Source: Gammaproteobacteria bacterium
GTDB lineage: Bacteria > Pseudomonadota > Gammaproteobacteria > Immundisolibacterales > Immundisolibacteraceae
Direction: 5' to 3'
DNA length: 10,669 nt
Assembly (NCBI GenBank): GCA_003526065.1
Contig: DQBD01000244.1
Span: forward strand, 1-10,669
Shown: positions 1 through 6,735 of the stretch, one piece after another
How positions within the stretch are numbered: position 1 is the first letter of the stretch
How the letters are laid out: every line of letters starts with the position of its first letter
Program-made: the position numbers and the translations under genes
The notes under the pieces: generated by a model
Databases searched by the model: none
What the model was told of the DNA's origin: nothing
The model's input: only the letters and a program-made list of their open reading frames with translations

Positions 1-699
1 GATGCACCACGGCTGGACACCGGCCGCATCGCCGAACAGCGCGCGGCCTACGGGCGCCTGGTGCAGGACGCCGCCGAGGCCGCGCCGGTGGCGGTCGTCG
101 ACCCGCCACCGGACGACCAGCCCCTGGGACGCCCGCTGGCGCAGCTGATGGGGATCTACATCCTGGCGCAGAACAGCCGCGGCCTGGTGCTGGTGGACAT
201 GCACGCGGCGCACGAGCGCATCACGTTCGAGCGCCTGCGCGCCGCCCACGCCGGCGGCGCCATCGTCGGCCAGCCGCTGCTGGTGCCGCTGACGCTGCCG
301 GTCAGCGCCGCCGAACTGGCGACCGTCGAACAGCACGCCGCCCTGTGGCCGACACTGGGCTTCGACCTGGCGGTACTCGGGCCGGACACACTGGCCGTGC
401 GTGAGGTGCCGGCGCTGCTGGCGGGCGGTGACGCCGCGGCGCTGGTACGCGACGTGCTGGCCGAGCTGCGCGAGCACGGCCACAGCTCGCGCGTGCAGGC
501 CCACATCGACGCCCTTCTGACCGGCATGGCCTGCCACGGCTCGGTGCGCGCCGGACGCCAACTGTCACTGGCCGAGATGGATGCCCTGCTGCGCGACATG
601 GAGCGTACCGAGCGCAGCGGCCAGTGCGGCCACGGCCGACCGACCTGGGTGGAACTGTCACTGGCGGAACTGGACCGGCTGTTCCTGCGCGGGCGCTGA
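1..699 (+). CDS. mutL: DNA mismatch repair protein MutL, C-terminal part (5' end outside window)
   Basis: MutL links MutS mismatch recognition to strand incision and repair. The reading frame is open from base 1, so this is the last 232 residues of a longer protein. What is visible is the end of the interdomain linker and the dimerisation/endonuclease domain. The metal-binding nuclease motif DQHA(X)2E(X)4E is present as DMHAAHERITFE at bases 196-231, with Met in the second position, a variant I recall from Pseudomonas-type MutL. The other conserved C-terminal motifs follow: ACHGSVRAG (529-555) and GQCGHGRPT (619-645). In families with this motif MutL nicks DNA itself, so methyl-directed MutH is usually absent; that is inference for this organism. 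The gene ends normally with TGA. The next gene is not miaA, which commonly follows mutL in gammaproteobacteria. The family call is very secure. Confidence 0.96.
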   Translation, partial: DAPRLDTGRIAEQRAAYGRLVQDAAEAAPVAVVDPPPDDQPLGRPLAQLMGIYILAQNSRGLVLVDMHAAHERITFERLRAAHAGGAIVGQPLLVPLTLPVSAAELATVEQHAALWPTLGFDLAVLGPDTLAVREVPALLAGGDAAALVRDVLAELREHGHSSRVQAHIDALLTGMACHGSVRAGRQLSLAEMDALLRDMERTERSGQCGHGRPTWVELSLAELDRLFLRGR

Positions 700-922
700 A
701 ACCCTGCGTGCCCCTTAAACTTCGGCCCGGCGGGGTCGAGAACCCGTCGAACCGGTCCGCTGTCACCGGCGACACGTTCAGCGGCGCCGGCAGATACGGC
801 ACACGCCGCCGACACCTGGCACCACACAGTGGGCGACGGCCAGGATGGGCGGCAAAATGCAAGAAACAAGAAAGAATCGCCGGTACGCCGGCTGAGTATT
901 TCCAGGATGGAGACTCCCCCCG
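700..922. other. Intergenic region between mutL and the GGDEF-EAL gene
   Basis: This 223-bp gap holds no convincing gene. Short inverted repeats occur (CCGGT/ACCGG around 750-767), but none is followed by a T run, so I see no clear intrinsic terminator for mutL. A purine- and A-rich stretch at about 853-877 stands out from the GC-rich surroundings and may be part of the promoter of the downstream gene. I could not identify a good -35/-10 pair. A GGAG at 909-912 serves as ribosome binding site for the ATG at 923. Confidence 0.4.
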
Positions 923-3385
923 ATGCCCCCCACGTCGCCCATCTTCGACTGGCTGGAGCACCAGCCCGATCCTGCGGCAATCGCCTACAACGCAACGCTG
1001 GCGGACCTGCGCATCGAGCACTGGAATGCGGGCTTTGCCCGCCTGCTCGGTTTGCGACGCAACGACGAATCGCCGGACGAGATTCGCTCTGCGCTGATCA
1101 AGGCGGGCCTGTTCGACCCGCACCGCGCTGCCCTGTTCGCGCAGGCCAACCAGCTGGCCCTGCGCACCGGGCATTACCGTACACGCTGGCAGTTTCGCGA
1201 CGCGACGGGCAAGCGGCTGTCGGCTGAAGTGGACCTGACGGCACTGCCCTCCCTGGGCAGCAACGCCTACTGTGTCCACATTCGCGACGTGTCCACCGCG
1301 CTCGAGAAAAAGACCGAACCGGCGGCCATCGAGGCCCGCTTTCGCGACCTGTTCGAGGTGGCGACCGACGCCTTCGGCTTCGTGTCGATCGCCACGGACA
1401 CGCCCACCTACATCGACTGCAACACCCACCTCACGCGCATCTACGGCGCCACCGACAAGAAGCAGGTCATCGGCAAGACGCCGCTGGATTTCGCCCCCCC
1501 CACGCAGCCGGACGGCGTGTCGTCGCAAATACGCGCGCAGGCCGTGTGCGAACAGGCCCGGCGCGCCGGCTTCGTCCGGTTCGACTGGTTCTCACGGCGC
1601 CTCGACGGCGGCACTGTCTGGCTGGACGTGACACTCACCGTGCAACCGTCGTGGGGAGAGGGGGTACTGCATTTCTCCGGCCGCGACATCACCGACCGCA
1701 AGCATGCCGAACAGGCCCTGGCCCAGGCCGAGGAACTGGCACGGGTCACGCTGCAATCGATCGCGGACGGTGTGATCACCACCGACCCCCAGGGACGGGT
1801 CACCGCGCTGAACCCGATCGCCGAGCGCCTGACCGGCTGGTCGTACGCCGAAGCGCTGGGCCAACCGGTGGACCGGGTATTCCGCGTGGTGCATGAAAGC
1901 ACCCGTACGCCGCTGGCAAACCCTCTGCAACGCAGCACGGGATCCGAGCAGCCGTTCGACCTGGCCGACCCCACCGTGCTGCTCAACCGCAACGGCGCGG
2001 AATCGCTCATCGAGGACTCGGCCGCCCCTATCAGCATGCCCGACGGCACCCTGGCCGGCGCCGTCATCGTGTTCCGCGACGTCACCGATACCCGTCGCCT
2101 GGCGGCGGAAATCTCGCACCAGGCCCGGCACGACCCCCTGACCGGCCTGCCCAACCGACGCGAATTCGAACGACGCCTGGAGGAGTTGCTCGAACAGACG
2201 CGCTGCGGCGATGCCGTGCATGCGCTGTGCTACGTCGACCTCGATCAGTTCAAGGTGGTCAACGACGGTTGTGGCCATGCCGCCGGCGACCAGCTGCTGG
2301 CCGAACTGGCCAGCGCGCTGCAGCAGCGCATCCGCCGTCACGACCTGCTGGCGCGCCTGGGCGGTGACGAATTCGGCGTGCTGCTGGTGGACTGTCCAAC
2401 CGAAAACGCGCACGCCATCGCCAGCAAATTGCTCGCCGCGGTGGCCGATTTCCGGTTCCGCTGGGGCGAGCGCAGCTTCGTCGTCGGCGCGAGCATCGGG
2501 GTGGTCCCCATCACCGCCACGGCCGCCTCGGCCACCGAATTGCTGTCCGAGGCCGACCTGGCCTGCTACACCGCCAAGGACCTGGGCCGCAACCGCATTC
2601 ACCTGTTCCGCCCGGACGACGCCGACCTGACACGCCGGCGCAGTGAAATGCAATGGGCGAGGGAACTGCATGAGGCCATCGAGGAACAGCGCCTGCAGTT
2701 GTACACGCAGCCGATCCACGCCCTGCACGGTGACCCACTGCCGTGGTTCGAGGTGCTGTTGCGCCTGCGTCGGCGCGATGGACACCTGGTCATGCCCGGC
2801 GCCTTTTTGCCGGCCGCCGAGCGCTTCGGCCTGATGCCACTGATCGACCGCTACGTGCTCACGCGCGTCCTGGGCCGCCTGCTCGACCCGGCACGCGGCA
2901 ATGGCACCCGCCTGTCAGTGAACCTGTCCGGGCGTTCGCTGGAGGATGCGGAGGTCATCGGCCTGCTGGAAACCTATTTCGAAAACCCGGCGCACCCGGC
3001 CGGGCGCCTGTGCCTGGAGCTGACGGAAACCACCGCCGTGTCGCATCTGGGCCGCACGCGGGAGTTCATCGGCCGCCTCAGAGGCGCCGGCTGCCTGTTC
3101 GCGCTGGACGACTTTGGCACCGGGGTGTCGTCGTTTGCCTACCTGAAGCACCTGCCGGTGGATTTCCTGAAGCTGGACGGCAGTTTCGTGCGTGACATCA
3201 CCCGTGAGCCGATCGACCACGCCATGGTGGAGGCGATCCACCGGCTGTCGACCATCATGGGCTTTCAGACCATCGCCGAGTTCGTCGAAGACGCGGCGAC
3301 GCTCGAGTTGCTGCGCGAGATCGGCGTCAACTACGGGCAGGGCTTCCTGCTCGGACGCCCGGCGCCCATCGATGAGCCGGGGTAG
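923..3385 (+). CDS. PAS-PAS-PAS-GGDEF-EAL cyclic di-GMP synthase/phosphodiesterase
   Basis: An 820-residue sensor protein that probably makes and/or degrades cyclic di-GMP. There is no signal peptide or membrane segment, so it should be cytoplasmic. Approximate domain order: PAS-like 20-125, PAS 140-258, PAS 272-390, GGDEF 400-563, EAL 578-815. The GGDEF motif is intact (480-484), and an RxxD product-inhibition site (R471, D474) sits at the PleD spacing. In the EAL domain the signature reads EVL (610-612). The other expected metal and catalytic residues are present: N667, E699, E702, D729-D730, K750, D752, E786, Q806. Both activities could therefore be real, with PAS input deciding between them. 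No heme- or flavin-binding residue could be assigned to the PAS domains. The start ATG has GGAG 10 bases upstream. The gene converges on another EAL gene at 3440-4672. Confidence 0.94.
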   Translation: MPPTSPIFDWLEHQPDPAAIAYNATLADLRIEHWNAGFARLLGLRRNDESPDEIRSALIKAGLFDPHRAALFAQANQLALRTGHYRTRWQFRDATGKRLSAEVDLTALPSLGSNAYCVHIRDVSTALEKKTEPAAIEARFRDLFEVATDAFGFVSIATDTPTYIDCNTHLTRIYGATDKKQVIGKTPLDFAPPTQPDGVSSQIRAQAVCEQARRAGFVRFDWFSRRLDGGTVWLDVTLTVQPSWGEGVLHFSGRDITDRKHAEQALAQAEELARVTLQSIADGVITTDPQGRVTALNPIAERLTGWSYAEALGQPVDRVFRVVHESTRTPLANPLQRSTGSEQPFDLADPTVLLNRNGAESLIEDSAAPISMPDGTLAGAVIVFRDVTDTRRLAAEISHQARHDPLTGLPNRREFERRLEELLEQTRCGDAVHALCYVDLDQFKVVNDGCGHAAGDQLLAELASALQQRIRRHDLLARLGGDEFGVLLVDCPTENAHAIASKLLAAVADFRFRWGERSFVVGASIGVVPITATAASATELLSEADLACYTAKDLGRNRIHLFRPDDADLTRRRSEMQWARELHEAIEEQRLQLYTQPIHALHGDPLPWFEVLLRLRRRDGHLVMPGAFLPAAERFGLMPLIDRYVLTRVLGRLLDPARGNGTRLSVNLSGRSLEDAEVIGLLETYFENPAHPAGRLCLELTETTAVSHLGRTREFIGRLRGAGCLFALDDFGTGVSSFAYLKHLPVDFLKLDGSFVRDITREPIDHAMVEAIHRLSTIMGFQTIAEFVEDAATLELLREIGVNYGQGFLLGRPAPIDEPG

Positions 3386-3393
3386 ATCGTCGC

Positions 3394-3439
3394 GCCGACG
3401 CGCTGCGTGTCACGCCGCGGCGCGCTGGCCGGCGTCGGC
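3394..3439. repeat. Inverted repeat between convergent c-di-GMP genes
   Basis: GCCGACGC (3394-3401) and GCGTCGGC (3432-3439) are perfect 8-base complementary arms separated by 30 bases. They lie in the 54-bp gap between two convergent genes, where a bidirectional terminator would be expected. There is no T run on either strand and the loop is long, so termination is only a possibility. In DNA this GC-rich, such arms may arise by chance. Confidence 0.25.
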
Positions 3440-4672
3440 TCAGTCAGCCTGCGCGGTGCGCCAGGCCACGTCGCAACACAACACGCCTGCCCGACCCGCC
3501 AACGGCGCCGTGACCGCCAGGGTCACGCAGGCAACGCCAAAGCCACGCTGCAGATAGACGCGACTGCGCTGCACCGCACCGGGGTAGGCAATGGCACGAA
3601 CAAAGAACCTACGCCCTGACACGTCACTGCCGGGCTGATCCAGCAACAGCGCGAAACGCGGCGCCCCGGCGCGACTGCCGAGCAGGTTCTCGCTGCGCTG
3701 TACGCCGTCCGCGTCCACCCAGTAACAGCGCAGGGAAGGCGCCAGCTCACGCAGCGGCGCGCTGGCATCGGCCAGCGCCCCGCCCGCCGCCAGGTGGGCC
3801 GCCGCCGTTGCCAGGTGCGACGCCACCTCGTCGACGCCCGCCGCCGTGCGCAAGCCGGCGCGAGCGCGTTCGATGGGCACGACGTGCGCCGGGGCACGCA
3901 GCGCCGGTGCCGGCACCGCGAAATGAAAGCCCTGTGCCAAGTCGCAGCCGACCTCCAGCGCCAGTTGCGCCTCGACCTGGTTCTCCACCCCCTCCATCAG
4001 CACCAGCGTGCCGCAGTCGTGCAGGAACTCCACCAGGCTCGGCAGCAGACGACGCTCCTCGTCACGCGCCAACGCCGCCAGCAGCAGCTCGCGGTCCAGC
4101 TTGACGATGTCGACGCCGAGCGACCACAGCCGCGTCAGGCTCGACAGACCCACCCCGTAATCGTCGATCGCCACCAGGCAACCGAGCCGCCGGTAGTAGC
4201 TCACCGCCTCAGCCAGGGTATCGCCGTCCTGCACGCCGCTTTCGGCGATTTCCACCACCACCCGTGCCGGGTCGAAACCGGTCTCGTGCAACAGCGCCGC
4301 GAGGAATTCGCCGTGCCGGCGATGCCCCGCCACCACCATCGGCGACACGTTCAAGAACAACCAGCCGGCGTCCGGCGTGGCCTGCCCCAGGAAATTCCGC
4401 AGATGCAGCAGCCGGCACAGGCCGTCGAGTTCGATCAGACCCGCTTCGTCGAGACCGCCACTGAAGAAACGAAACGGCGTCGCGCCGCGACCGTCTGCGT
4501 AATCCAGGCGCACCAGGCCTTCGTGACCCACCACACGCCCGGTACGCAGCGTCACCACGGGTTGAAACACGCTCGACAGGCGCAGACTGCGAAACCTGCC
4601 CTGCCAGGAGCCGTCAGCGTTCTGGCTGGCCTGTGTCTCGAGTCGTGAAAGCTGCACGTGCGGTTGGGTCAT
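3440..4672 (-). CDS. EAL-domain c-di-GMP phosphodiesterase with C-terminal Cache/PDC-like domain
   Basis: A 410-residue protein expected to hydrolyse cyclic di-GMP to pGpG. The EAL domain covers about residues 30-255. The signature reads EGL (E51), with the expected catalytic set visible: N108, E141, E144, D170-D171, K191, D193, E227 and Q247. The C-terminal 130 residues contain a WVDADGVQRSENL segment (318-330) and an RRFFVRAI...PGAVQRSRVYL pattern (354-374). These resemble the YkuI-C/single-Cache-like ligand-binding domains attached to some EAL proteins. There is no membrane segment, so any ligand would be cytoplasmic. I prefer the ATG at 4672 because the family homology starts close by. 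An upstream in-frame ATG at 4750 would add 26 unconserved-looking residues and has no better ribosome site; neither start has a strong one. Phosphodiesterase activity is inferred from the residues; the C-terminal domain call is from pattern memory. Confidence 0.9.
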   Translation of the reverse strand: MTQPHVQLSRLETQASQNADGSWQGRFRSLRLSSVFQPVVTLRTGRVVGHEGLVRLDYADGRGATPFRFFSGGLDEAGLIELDGLCRLLHLRNFLGQATPDAGWLFLNVSPMVVAGHRRHGEFLAALLHETGFDPARVVVEIAESGVQDGDTLAEAVSYYRRLGCLVAIDDYGVGLSSLTRLWSLGVDIVKLDRELLLAALARDEERRLLPSLVEFLHDCGTLVLMEGVENQVEAQLALEVGCDLAQGFHFAVPAPALRAPAHVVPIERARAGLRTAAGVDEVASHLATAAAHLAAGGALADASAPLRELAPSLRCYWVDADGVQRSENLLGSRAGAPRFALLLDQPGSDVSGRRFFVRAIAYPGAVQRSRVYLQRGFGVACVTLAVTAPLAGRAGVLCCDVAWRTAQAD

Positions 4673-4778
4673 TGAATTGGATCCGGATGCGGGCAACGCG
4701 AGAGGCCGATCCACGGCCCGCCGGCGGCTGCCATGCCATCCCGCCGGCACACAGCGGCGCGGCGGGTCGTTGTCAGCA

Positions 4779-4808
4779 GGTATATCGGCCGTTCTCCCGG
4801 CCTCTGAA
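4779..4808 (-). promoter_or_regulatory. Candidate sigma70-type promoter for the EAL gene
   Basis: On the minus strand TTCAGA (4803-4808) and TATACC (4779-4784) are separated by 18 bases. Each matches four of six consensus positions. Transcription would start near 4772, leaving a leader of about 100 bases before the ATG at 4672. The spacer contains the inverted repeat GGCCG-N6-CGGCC (4787-4802), which could be an operator. Nothing else in the 189-bp gap 4673-4861 looks like a gene. A 12-base palindrome-like TCCGGTTCCGGA lies at 4830-4841. I see no terminator for the upstream ThDP gene, so read-through is also possible. Confidence 0.25.
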
Positions 4809-4861
4809 TACCGCGCGGCTCACTGTACCTCCGGTTCCGGACACACACGAGCGGCAACGCC

Positions 4862-6586
4862 TCAACCACCGAACACTTTCGCCAGGAAGGCCACCTCGTC
4901 GCCGATGCGGACATCGAGGATCGCCGGCCTGCCCTCGCGCACGGCGGCCACGGCCCGCCCGACGGCGGCGCGGATCTGCGCCGGGTCGTCCACCTTCTCG
5001 CCATGACCGCCGAACATCACCGCCAGCTGGCCGTAATCCGGATTGGGCGCGATCGGCGAGCTGACGTGGTGTTGACGGGCCACCGCCACGCCCGTCGGGT
5101 ACAGGAATTCGGTACCCATCTGCATCGAACGGTAATGGCCGTTGTTGAAGATCACCGTCAACAGGCCGACACCGTACTGCTGCGAGAAGCCCAGCGCCGC
5201 CAGGCCCGGGTTGTAGTTGTAGGTGCCGTCACCGACGAACACCACCGGCAGCGCGTCCGGCAGCCCCACCGCCGCGCCGAGCGCCATGCCGATGCCCAGC
5301 CCCAGGCCACCGGACAGGGCATTGATGAAGTGACCCGGCTTCAGACGGTCCATCACGTTGATGAGGGTGTGGTGGGTGAGGATGGTCTCGTCGACGATGA
5401 CCGCATCATCCGGCAGGCAGGCGTTGAGTTCATGGCACAGAAAGCGCGCGTCGATGGGTGTCGCGCCGGCGTGCTGCAACGCCTGTTCTCGCCACTGCGC
5501 CCGCCGGCCGGTGGACCGCTCACCCCAGGCGGCGGTGCGCTGCTCGGCACCGGCGGTCGCGCTCGGGAGGCGCTCCAGCAGCACGTCGACGGCCGCCATG
5601 GCGTCGCCCTGGATGATGAGATCGGCCGTGAAACCCGAGTACGGGTCGCGCCCGCGCAGCGGGTCCTGCGCCACCGCAATCAGCCTGGCGCCCGGCGGCG
5701 TCATGGCGGTCGGCGGGTACCACGGCCCCGGCGCTTCCAGCATCAGCACCGCGTCGACGTCCTTCATGTACGGCTGGGCGTAGAAACCGGCGTGCAGCGG
5801 GTGCTCGCGCGGGAAGTTCACGAAGCCCGGATGCTGCCCCTCCACCACGCCGGCGCCCAGACGTTCGGCGAGTTGCACCAGACGCGCCGCTTCACCGGCA
5901 GTGCGGGCGGCGTTCTCGACGATGATCAGCGGGTTTCTGGCCGCCTTCAGCCAGGCGGCCGCCTGTTCCAGCGCCGCGCGCTCGGGCCGCGGCGTGCTGG
6001 GGTTGGCGTAGCGCGCCGGCGCCGGCAACACCGCCGGCTGGTGCAGGTGCTCGAACGGCAGCGACAAAAACACCGGTCCCTGCGGCGCGCCCATGGCCAG
6101 CGCGCAGGCGCGGTGCACGGCACCCGCCAGCACGGTCGGCGTGTTGAGACCGAAGCTCGACTTGCAGATCGAGTCCACCAGCCGCGCCGGCCCGCCATGG
6201 TCGGCCAGGAACCGTCCCCATTGCGCGCCGACCCAGGCATCCGCCCCTTCGCCGAAGCTCACCGACTCGCCGGCCAGCACCAGCAGCGGAATCTGCTCGT
6301 GATAGGCGGCGCGGATGCCCATGGCGGCGTGGAGCGTACCGACCGTGGCGTGGACCAGGCACACGCCGAGCTTGCCGGTGGCCCGCGCGTAACCCATGGC
6401 CTGGCCGATGGCCAGGTCCTCGTGACGGGCGTTGTAGTAGGCGGGGGCGGGCTCGCCGGCGTCGGCGCGTCGCGCCAGCGCCTCCCACAGCGGCGGCCAT
6501 TCCGAGCCGGGTGAGGAAAATATCGCCTCGACCGCGTAGCCGTTCAGGATGTCGAGCAGAACTTCCGCGCCATTGGGCTGGCTCAT
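4862..6586 (-). CDS. Thiamine-diphosphate-dependent enzyme, benzoylformate decarboxylase/acetolactate synthase superfamily
   Basis: A 574-residue soluble enzyme expected to use thiamine diphosphate (ThDP) and Mg2+ to decarboxylate a 2-oxo acid or ligate/cleave C-C bonds. The three-domain order is visible: N-terminal pyrimidine-binding (1-180), central (200-340) and C-terminal pyrophosphate-binding (375-565). The activating glutamate is E56 in NARHED. The cofactor motif GDG (452-454) is followed by NN (481-482) at the classical spacing. CLVHATVGTLHAAMGI (76-91) aligns best with the benzoylformate decarboxylase segment that carries its active-site His70, so H79 is the likely equivalent. SSPGS (24-28) matches the position of its Ser26. 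The second histidine of that enzyme (His281) seems absent, replaced by PWYPP around 288-292, so the substrate probably differs. Acetolactate synthase proper is less likely because its GPG loop is missing. The ATG at 6586 is chosen for its strong Shine-Dalgarno site. The gene is divergent from the Rieske oxygenase genes. Confidence 0.88.
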   Translation of the reverse strand: MSQPNGAEVLLDILNGYAVEAIFSSPGSEWPPLWEALARRADAGEPAPAYYNARHEDLAIGQAMGYARATGKLGVCLVHATVGTLHAAMGIRAAYHEQIPLLVLAGESVSFGEGADAWVGAQWGRFLADHGGPARLVDSICKSSFGLNTPTVLAGAVHRACALAMGAPQGPVFLSLPFEHLHQPAVLPAPARYANPSTPRPERAALEQAAAWLKAARNPLIIVENAARTAGEAARLVQLAERLGAGVVEGQHPGFVNFPREHPLHAGFYAQPYMKDVDAVLMLEAPGPWYPPTAMTPPGARLIAVAQDPLRGRDPYSGFTADLIIQGDAMAAVDVLLERLPSATAGAEQRTAAWGERSTGRRAQWREQALQHAGATPIDARFLCHELNACLPDDAVIVDETILTHHTLINVMDRLKPGHFINALSGGLGLGIGMALGAAVGLPDALPVVFVGDGTYNYNPGLAALGFSQQYGVGLLTVIFNNGHYRSMQMGTEFLYPTGVAVARQHHVSSPIAPNPDYGQLAVMFGGHGEKVDDPAQIRAAVGRAVAAVREGRPAILDVRIGDEVAFLAKVFGG

Positions 6587-6592
6587 GGGGAT

Positions 6593-6599
6593 CTCCTCC
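6593..6599 (-). promoter_or_regulatory. Strong Shine-Dalgarno site fixing the ThDP enzyme start
   Basis: On the minus strand GGAGGAG lies 6 bases before the ATG at 6586. This decides against the longer in-frame start at 6667, which would run through the divergent promoter region and add 27 residues without family similarity. Confidence 0.8.
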
Positions 6600-6612
6600 G
6601 GATAGTCGTTGT

Positions 6613-6685
6613 CGATCGGCCCGGCGCGGCGATCGGCGCCCACGCCCGACGCCATCATAGACCGCAAGACTACCGAACGATCGGC
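6613..6685. repeat. Three direct copies of CGATCGGC in the divergent control region
   Basis: The 8-mer CGATCGGC occurs at 6613-6620, 6630-6637 and 6678-6685, at start-to-start distances of 17 and 48 bases. All are in the same orientation and all lie between the divergent ThDP and Rieske genes. The third copy is inside the palindrome 6671-6690. This is consistent with multiple half-sites for one regulator; no regulator gene is in the window to pair it with. Confidence 0.5.
6654..6659 (-). promoter_or_regulatory. Candidate -10 element for the ThDP enzyme gene
   Basis: TATGAT is read on the minus strand and matches five of six bases of the sigma70 -10 consensus. It would give a transcript start near 6647 and a leader of about 60 bases. 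No recognisable -35 hexamer sits 16-18 bases upstream; that position falls in the palindrome 6671-6690. The promoter may therefore depend on an activator or be blocked by a repressor bound there. Confidence 0.3.
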
Positions 6686-6690
6686 AGGTA
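6671..6690. promoter_or_regulatory. Putative operator: 20-bp imperfect palindrome
   Basis: TACCGAACGATCGGCAGGTA has the symmetric pattern TACC-N3-CGATCG-N3-GGTA, with 7 of 10 base pairs symmetric around its centre. It lies 45 bases upstream of the Rieske alpha ATG and just upstream of the candidate -10 of the divergent ThDP gene, so one bound regulator could control both directions. The size and form resemble TetR-family operators; that assignment is inference. Confidence 0.5.
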
Positions 6691-6735
6691 CGGCATGCTA
6701 CGTTGCAACCTCGCCCGGTGACCGGAGACAGCGCC

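Noticed and set aside
709..735. TTAAACTTCGGCCCGGCG considered as a flagellar sigma28-type promoter.
   Set aside because: The two half-elements are too close together and the -10 part does not match.
302..1528. A long minus-strand open frame spanning the mutL end, the intergenic gap and the start of the PAS gene.
   Set aside because: It crosses two real genes on the other strand, is Arg/Pro/Gly-rich and matches no family I recognise.
3794..4648. A 284-codon plus-strand open frame, opposite the EAL gene.
   Set aside because: It is a shadow of the EAL gene: rich in Gln, Arg and His, with no motif or good start signal.
5003..6514. A 503-codon open frame on the plus strand, opposite the ThDP enzyme gene.
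   Set aside because: It is antisense to a gene with clear catalytic motifs. Its translation is dominated by Arg, His, Gln and Gly with no recognisable domain, the usual product of GC-rich codon bias on the opposite strand.
6587..6667. A 27-codon N-terminal extension of the ThDP enzyme.
   Set aside because: The ATG at 6586 has a near-ideal Shine-Dalgarno site, and the extension would cover the divergent promoter region with no family similarity.
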